Assembly (NCBI RefSeq): GCF_014180685.1
Contig: NZ_JACEHF010000001.1
Coordinates: 1-64,000, forward strand
Length of the DNA stretch: 64,000 nt
Direction: 5' to 3'
Source: Nocardioides pelophilus
Lineage (GTDB): Bacteria; Actinomycetota; Actinomycetes; Propionibacteriales; Nocardioidaceae
Under the pieces are notes generated by a model. It did not search any database and was not told the origin of the DNA. It saw only the letters and a list, made by a program, of their open reading frames with translations. Every line of letters begins with the position of its first letter. The first letter of the stretch is position 1. The translations under genes and the position numbers were made by a program. Below, one piece after another: positions 59,194-64,000 of this stretch.

Positions 59194-60384
59194 CTAACAG
59201 AGTCCGAGGAGCTGGAGCATGCACGCGTCGTCCGGCTCGTCGGGCGCGGGAGCAGTGGGGTCTTCGCCACCGGTGTCGTCACCCCGCCCAGTCGGCTGGT
59301 CCTCCGGATCGACCACCAACGGATCCTCGAGCGGATCCCCTGCCTGCAAGGCGGGTGGGATACCTCCTAGCCAGACGTCTGCGAGACCCGTGGCGCCGAG
59401 GTCCAGGGTGGCGAAGAGGTTCGCGTAGTCACCGCGGAGGATTTCCGTGGTCGTCATGGCCGGGAATGGAATGGTGATCGCGATCTTCAGGGCCTCCGGC
59501 AGAGATTCGCTCACCTTTCCGATGTTGGTCAGGATCGGCCCGAGCGAGTCGAGGTTGGCAAGCAATGCAGGCTCGCTCTTCTGGATCACCCGGACGGCGC
59601 GATCCCCAGCGAGGCCGGCGCGCGTCAGCGCTTCCACCAACCGCGCTCTCTCGTCCTCCAGGACCTTCAGACCTGGGGCGATCCGATCGATGGCGGTGGC
59701 GATCGAATGCCGATCGTCGCGCAGGCCCGCGCTCAGGTCGTTGAGGGACTCCAGCGCCGACACGATCTCGCCGCGATTGGCGTCGAGCACCGCGAGAAGG
59801 TCGTTCGCCCTCCGGATGAGGCCTCTGGTGTCGGGAACCTTGTCGCGCAGCGCGGTGGACAGCTCTCCGGTGATGGTGCTGATCTGGGAGAGCCCACCAT
59901 TGTTCAGCAGGAGGGCGACCGCGCCCAGTACCTGCTCCGTGGCGGGATACGTCCCCGTCTGCTCCACTCCGATCACGTCGCCATCGGACAGCGCTTCCCG
60001 GTTGGCGAAGGCGCGCGATTCCGCCGCCGACGATACTTCGACGTACTGGGCGCCGAGCAGGGTCTTCTGTCCGATGGAGAACACGGCGTCGACGGGCAGG
60101 CGAACACTGTCGAGCAGGTGGAGGTGGACGACCGCCTCCCATCCGTCGACCTCGATCGCGCCGACAGTGCCGATCACCACGTTGTCCTTCTGCACCGTGG
60201 AGTTGGGGACCAGGTTCTCGATCTGGTCGAAGTGCACCTCGATCGTGTAGCCGTCGTCCCCTACAGCCACCTGGCCCGGGAGCGTGTTGTCGTTCGGCTG
60301 GATCGCGCATGCAGATCCGAGGACGGTCACCATGGACCACACGGCGATCCAGCGGCATCCCTTCATCACCAGATCCGTCCTCAT
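59194..60384 (-). CDS. mceE: MCE-family lipoprotein MceE (LprK-like)
   Basis: 396 aa. The signal sequence GCRWIAVWSMVTVLGSAC ends in a lipobox (LGSAC) with lipidated Cys near residue 26, the hallmark of MceE. MCE domain about 46-125 (YTIEVHFDQIENLVPNSTVQ, IGTVGAIEVDGWEAV, LGAQYVEVSSA). A Pro/Asp-rich tail ends with Cys residues (DDACMLQLLGLC). ATG 60384 shares one base with the mceD stop. Confidence 0.93.
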   Translation of the reverse strand: MRTDLVMKGCRWIAVWSMVTVLGSACAIQPNDNTLPGQVAVGDDGYTIEVHFDQIENLVPNSTVQKDNVVIGTVGAIEVDGWEAVVHLHLLDSVRLPVDAVFSIGQKTLLGAQYVEVSSAAESRAFANREALSDGDVIGVEQTGTYPATEQVLGAVALLLNNGGLSQISTITGELSTALRDKVPDTRGLIRRANDLLAVLDANRGEIVSALESLNDLSAGLRDDRHSIATAIDRIAPGLKVLEDERARLVEALTRAGLAGDRAVRVIQKSEPALLANLDSLGPILTNIGKVSESLPEALKIAITIPFPAMTTTEILRGDYANLFATLDLGATGLADVWLGGIPPALQAGDPLEDPLVVDPEDQPTGRGDDTGGEDPTAPAPDEPDDACMLQLLGLC

Positions 60385-61469
60385 CACGAGGTTCCCCCGA
60401 CTCCGGTGACACCGAGCAGGCCGAGCAGCGGCTGCAGCGCGGTGGTGCACTGCTCACTGGTTCCGCCCGCCCCGAGGATCGCGCCGCAGACCACCTCTGC
60501 GACGTTGTCGAGGCCGGACAACGTCGCACGGCCGGTGATGGCCTGGTCCTGGACGGTGTTGCTCAGCCCGATGATGGGGAAGGGCGCGACGTGAAGGATC
60601 CCCGCGAGTTCGTTGGACCGATCGGCCAAGGTTGCGGCGAGAACGTTGAGGTCGGTGACCGCGTTCCGGATCCGCCCGCGATGCCGATCGAAGTAGTCTT
60701 CGACGACATTCAGGACCGACGCGAGGTCTCGTAGAGCGCCGCCGAGATCGGAGCGGTTGGCGGCCAGGACACCGCTGACGTCGTCGAGCTCGGACGTGAA
60801 GCCACGCAAGGCCGCATCGTTCAGCGCGAGGTTCTTCGTGAAGCTGTTCAGATTCTCGATCGTGCTGAACAGGTCGGATCGACCGTCTGAAAGGGCAGTT
60901 GCGGCGTCTTGGAGCTCGGTGATGGCTCGGCGCAGGTCGATGGACCTGCCGTTGTCCAGCCCTCGCTGGATCGCGACGATGGCGTCGGCGAGCGGGCCCC
61001 GCCTCGCGCCCCGCTGCGGCCCGAGTGTCGTTGCGAGATCGGTCAGCTGTTGTTTGACGTCATCGAAGGTCACCGGCACTGCGGTCCTGCCGAGCTCAAT
61101 GGTGGCGCCGTCCTTCAGCTTCGGCCCACCGGTGTAGACAGGCTCGAACTGCACGAACCGACCACTCACCAGGCTCGGCGAGACGATGGCGGCGCGCGCG
61201 TCTGCCGGGAGTGGTTGGTCGGAGTCGACCGTCATCGTCACGTAGACGCCCTCGGACTTGTTCTCGATAGCGGTGATCTCACCGACGCTGACCCCCAGCA
61301 CCTTCACCTCGTCACCGACGTTCAGGCCTTCGGCACTGGAGAAGTAGGCGTGAACCGTCGTTGCACTCGCATCGCGATTCCACGCGAGGGCGCCGAGGAT
61401 CACCGCGGCAACGACCACCAGGGTGATGACGCGGCGCACGCTCAGGAACTGACCTCGGAAGAAGTTCAT
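60384..61469 (-). CDS. mceD: MCE-family protein MceD
   Basis: 361 aa. Anchor RRVITLVVVAAVILGALAW, MCE domain about 36-115 (VHAYFSSAEGLNVGDEVKVL, VGEITAIENKSEG, SGRFVQFEPVY) and helical channel segment ending near ILGAGGTSEQCTTALQPLLG. ATG 61469 overlaps the mceC stop by 4 bp; the longer frame upstream is rejected. Confidence 0.91.
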   Translation of the reverse strand: MNFFRGQFLSVRRVITLVVVAAVILGALAWNRDASATTVHAYFSSAEGLNVGDEVKVLGVSVGEITAIENKSEGVYVTMTVDSDQPLPADARAAIVSPSLVSGRFVQFEPVYTGGPKLKDGATIELGRTAVPVTFDDVKQQLTDLATTLGPQRGARRGPLADAIVAIQRGLDNGRSIDLRRAITELQDAATALSDGRSDLFSTIENLNSFTKNLALNDAALRGFTSELDDVSGVLAANRSDLGGALRDLASVLNVVEDYFDRHRGRIRNAVTDLNVLAATLADRSNELAGILHVAPFPIIGLSNTVQDQAITGRATLSGLDNVAEVVCGAILGAGGTSEQCTTALQPLLGLLGVTGVGGTS

Positions 61470-62458
61470 CGCATGACCCCGGACAGGATGGGTGCCAATG
61501 TGGTCGGCGACGTGAGGTTCTGGATATAGGCATCGAACCATGGTCCGGTTGCGACGGCCTCGTTGAATCCGGTGGCGTAGCCCAGCAGGCCGGTGATGGT
61601 CGCTTTGAGGTTCACCCGGTTGCGATTGAGAGTCGCGACCACTCCATCCAGCTCGTCGAGCGCCGGACCCAGCACGTCGTCGGTGTCCTCGAGCAGAACG
61701 CGAAGCTGCTGCGACAGCTCGCGAGCGCCAGCAAGAAGACTGATCACGACCTGTTGGCGCCGGTCGAGCTCGGCGAGCAGCGAGCGACCGGCGCCGAGCA
61801 GCGCTGCAATCTGTCGGTCACGACTGGCGAGGACTGCTGTGACATCGCTCGCGCGAGCAACCAGTGAACGCAGCTCTTCGTCATTCGACGAGACCGCCTG
61901 CGACAACGAGCTGATGCCGTCCAGCGCAGGGCCAAGGTCCGGGCTGGCAGCTCTGAGGCTGTTCGACGCCTGCTCGAGCGCGGCCGCAAGTTGTTGCTTG
62001 TCGATCTCGGCGGTGGTCTCTGTGAGCTGGTTGAGGGCGCTGGTGAGGTTGTACGGCGCGGACGTGCGATCCACGGGGATGGTGTCGCCGGCTTCCAGGA
62101 CGCCTGAACCGCGCGACTCGAGTTCCACCGCAGCTCGGCCGAGCAGGGTGACGGTGATGATCTGCGCTTCGGTGCGCTCGCCGAGCTTGATGGAGTCGTC
62201 GGTGATGACCAGGTCGGCGACAACGTGATCGACTTCGATGGCGACGTTGCGCACCTTGCCTACCTCGGCGCCGGAGATCAGCACCGAGTCGCCTTCCTTC
62301 AAGCCCCCGGCCTCGGCGAACTCCACGCTGATGACACCTCGATTTCCGACGAGCGGCAGGGAGTTGAAGTTCATCGCCGCAAGGACGACCAGCACCAGCG
62401 CCAAGGTGCCGACGAGGCCGCGCAGCGCAAGGCGATCAGGACTCAGATTCCGGCTCAT
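61466..62458 (-). CDS. mceC: MCE-family protein MceC
   Basis: 330 aa. Anchor RGLVGTLALVLVVLAAMNF, MCE domain about 42-120 (ISVEFAEAGGLKEGDSVLIS, VGKVRNVAIEVDHV, LGRAAVELESRG), then helices. It ends TTLAPILSGVMR. 4-bp overlaps on both sides. Confidence 0.91.
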   Translation of the reverse strand: MSRNLSPDRLALRGLVGTLALVLVVLAAMNFNSLPLVGNRGVISVEFAEAGGLKEGDSVLISGAEVGKVRNVAIEVDHVVADLVITDDSIKLGERTEAQIITVTLLGRAAVELESRGSGVLEAGDTIPVDRTSAPYNLTSALNQLTETTAEIDKQQLAAALEQASNSLRAASPDLGPALDGISSLSQAVSSNDEELRSLVARASDVTAVLASRDRQIAALLGAGRSLLAELDRRQQVVISLLAGARELSQQLRVLLEDTDDVLGPALDELDGVVATLNRNRVNLKATITGLLGYATGFNEAVATGPWFDAYIQNLTSPTTLAPILSGVMR

Positions 62459-63501
62459 CGCTTGCACCTCGGCGCGTCGGAGTAGATCCACGGGGTAAGT
62501 AGTGCCTGGTTGTCCGTGATCCCGGTCTCGACGCGGACGCCGCAGAGGAAGAAGTTGAAGAAGTTGCCATAAGAGGCGGTGTTCTGGAGTTTGCGGTAGT
62601 GAAGGGGGAGCTTCTTCAGCACGGTCTCGAGGGTTGAGGAGTTGAGGTTGATGCCTCGCGCGGTCGTCCGCAAGGCTTGGAGATCGGACCGTAGGTCGCC
62701 CCGCACGCGAGCGACGAGGGTCGAGGTCCGATCGGCGAAGCCGGTGAGCCGGGCTGCGGCGTCGAGGATCTGAGTGTCCTGCTTGTCGAGACCTGCGAGA
62801 AGCGCAGCGAGCCTGTCGATCAACAGTCCCACTGTGTCCTTTCGTGCGTCGAGCGTGCCAAGGACACTGTTGAGGTTGCCGATCACCTGCCCGATCAACA
62901 CCTCCCGGTCACCGATGGCGGTGGTGAAGGAAGCGACGTGGTCCACGAGGTTTGCGACCGAAGACTCCTGGCCCTGGAGCACCTGGACGAGCTGACCGGA
63001 CAGCTCGTTGACCTGGCTGGGGTTGAGCCCGGCGAAGAGTGGCTTGAAGCCGTTGAGCAGGGTGTCGAGGTCGAGCGCCGACTCCGTGTGCTCGGCCGGA
63101 ATGGTGCCGCCAACCGGTAACGACTCACTCCTGGACGATGGGTCGTCGCTGCTGCGGGAAAGCTGGAGAATGCGGTCGCCGATAAGGTTCCGGTACTGGA
63201 TTGTCGCATTGGTGTCGGTCGTGAGCTGGTGGCTGCTGCCGACTTCAAAGGTCACCATGACGGTGTTATCCGACCGGACATCGATTTCGGTGACCTTGCC
63301 GACGTCGACTCCTGCGATGCGGACTTCGTCTCCCACGGTCAGCCCGGAGACATCGTTGAACACCGCCCGATAGGTGTCGCGTTCGCCGGGTCGTATTTCC
63401 CCTGTCACTAGCGCGACCCACACGGTGAACAGTGCGGCGACCGTGAGGAACGCCCCGAACTTGATGAGGTCTCGACGCTCTTGATGCTTTTGCCTGCTCA
63501 T
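62455..63501 (-). CDS. mceB: MCE-family protein MceB
   Basis: 348 aa. Anchor FGAFLTVAALFTVWVALVTG, MCE domain about 40-120 (YRAVFNDVSGLTVGDEVRIA, VGKVTEIDVRSDNT, IGDRILQLSRSSD). The C-terminal NFFLCGVRVETGITDNQALL is the conserved end of MceB proteins. ATG 63501 overlaps the mceA stop. Confidence 0.92.
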   Translation of the reverse strand: MSRQKHQERRDLIKFGAFLTVAALFTVWVALVTGEIRPGERDTYRAVFNDVSGLTVGDEVRIAGVDVGKVTEIDVRSDNTVMVTFEVGSSHQLTTDTNATIQYRNLIGDRILQLSRSSDDPSSRSESLPVGGTIPAEHTESALDLDTLLNGFKPLFAGLNPSQVNELSGQLVQVLQGQESSVANLVDHVASFTTAIGDREVLIGQVIGNLNSVLGTLDARKDTVGLLIDRLAALLAGLDKQDTQILDAAARLTGFADRTSTLVARVRGDLRSDLQALRTTARGINLNSSTLETVLKKLPLHYRKLQNTASYGNFFNFFLCGVRVETGITDNQALLTPWIYSDAPRCKR

Positions 63502-64000
63502 TGCAGCTGAGTTCCTCCTCTGATCAGGCCGAGCAGGGTGTCCAGGACTGCCTGGTCCGGCGTGGGCTGAGGACCGACGTACGGGTTCGCGCCCGCGTGG
63601 AAGGCTGGCGGTGGCTGTTGCGCTTCAGTCTCGGTGACGTAGGGAAGCCCGTAGCACGCGGGCCCGCGGTCGTCGCCCACCTCGGGCAGGTTCTCGGGGT
63701 ACGTGTAGGGATCGCGTCCCGGGACGACGCGGGTAATGGTGGTGATGCCAGGATGTGTGCCGCCCACCGCATCTTCGGCGAGCTTGTTCGCCGAGGCCAG
63801 GCCGAGGACGATGCACGGCAGCTCCGGCGAGTAGCGGTCAAGGACGCGCGTGACCGGTTCGAGCAACCGCAGGCTGGTGACCAGTCCCTTCTCCGAGTTG
63901 CGTAGCAGGGTGTCGGCCTCGTCGCTGAAGCCGACCAGGCTCCGCTCGAGCGCCCGGAGGGAGGCCTGTTGTCGCACGAGCGTGAGGGACACGGTGCCTG
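63498..64000 (-). CDS. mceA: MCE-family protein MceA, C-terminal part (5' end outside window)
   Basis: 167 codons of the 3' end are visible and the frame is open to the window edge. The segment has the MceA tail: LLRNSEKGLVTSLRLLEPVT, YSPELPCIVLGL (conserved Cys) and VPGRDPYTYPENLPEVGDDR followed by GPACYGLP. Permease genes yrbEA/B are expected just beyond the right edge. Confidence 0.9.
   Translation of the reverse strand, partial: GTVSLTLVRQQASLRALERSLVGFSDEADTLLRNSEKGLVTSLRLLEPVTRVLDRYSPELPCIVLGLASANKLAEDAVGGTHPGITTITRVVPGRDPYTYPENLPEVGDDRGPACYGLPYVTETEAQQPPPAFHAGANPYVGPQPTPDQAVLDTLLGLIRGGTQLQ

Noticed and set aside
1-64000. CRISPR arrays, tRNA/rRNA genes, integrative-element attachment sites
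   Set aside because: No regularly spaced repeats, tRNA-like cloverleaf ends or rRNA segments were seen; the integrase remnant at 42107 has no visible att duplication.

Overview
High-GC DNA with many 1-4 bp gene overlaps (ATGA/GTGA), GTG starts, two mce lipid-import clusters, abundant acyl-CoA dehydrogenases, crotonases and P450s, and [3Fe-4S] ferredoxin electron transport. This points to an actinobacterium. Nocardioides and its relatives are my best guess, but that is inference from gene content and no rRNA is present. I see no rRNA, tRNA or CRISPR array.

Region 1 (1-29.8 kb) is a CoA-thioester catabolic island. It holds a CitE-like lyase, three acyl-CoA dehydrogenases, a TetR regulator, a [3Fe-4S] ferredoxin with its reductase, a phytoene-desaturase-like flavoenzyme, and a SnoaL-crotonase fusion. 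A tight operon then runs from an acyl-CoA ligase through Rieske dioxygenase alpha and beta subunits, an unknown 92-aa protein, a CoA-transferase, a thiolase and a thiolase-like/DUF35 protein to an SCP-x-type thiolase. After that come a second ligase, three crotonases, two SDRs, MaoC, a further thiolase, an MBL hydrolase and an acyl-CoA carboxyltransferase. Five intergenic regions share an inverted repeat, AATCT-N5-AGATT, often overlapping a TANNNT -10 box. They would let the single TetR (1795-2442) govern nearly the whole island. The set ligase + Rieske dioxygenase + DUF35 + SCP-x thiolase resembles the ipf logic of ibuprofen degradation (activate to CoA, dearomatise, cut off the side chain). 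No ring-cleavage dioxygenase is visible, so the substrate is unknown. A nitroreductase gene in the island has been cut by a recent 1106-bp IS481-family element.

Region 2 (29.8-40.5 kb): an IS3 transposase scrap and a lower-GC lipase fragment abut an mce operon (two YrbE permeases, its own ATPase, five MCE proteins). The operon's last gene stops inside the lipase fragment. A 77-aa membrane protein is divergent from it.

Region 3 (40.9-56.8 kb): a long-chain acyl-CoA dehydrogenase is followed by IS/integrase scars and a P450-SDR-P450 operon divergent from TetR-MMPL. Next is a TetR / BtrH-like / transglutaminase-like module, then PlsC, and a PaaI thioesterase-P450 pair. Two decayed genes (Abi-alpha-like and DUF445) end the region.

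Region 4 (56.8-64 kb): the 3' part of a second, canonical mce operon (mceA partial to mceF plus two Mce-associated proteins), running off the right edge. Together the window suggests import of hydrophobic compounds (mce), oxidation (P450/Rieske), CoA activation and beta-oxidation-like breakdown, plus export or remodelling (MMPL).
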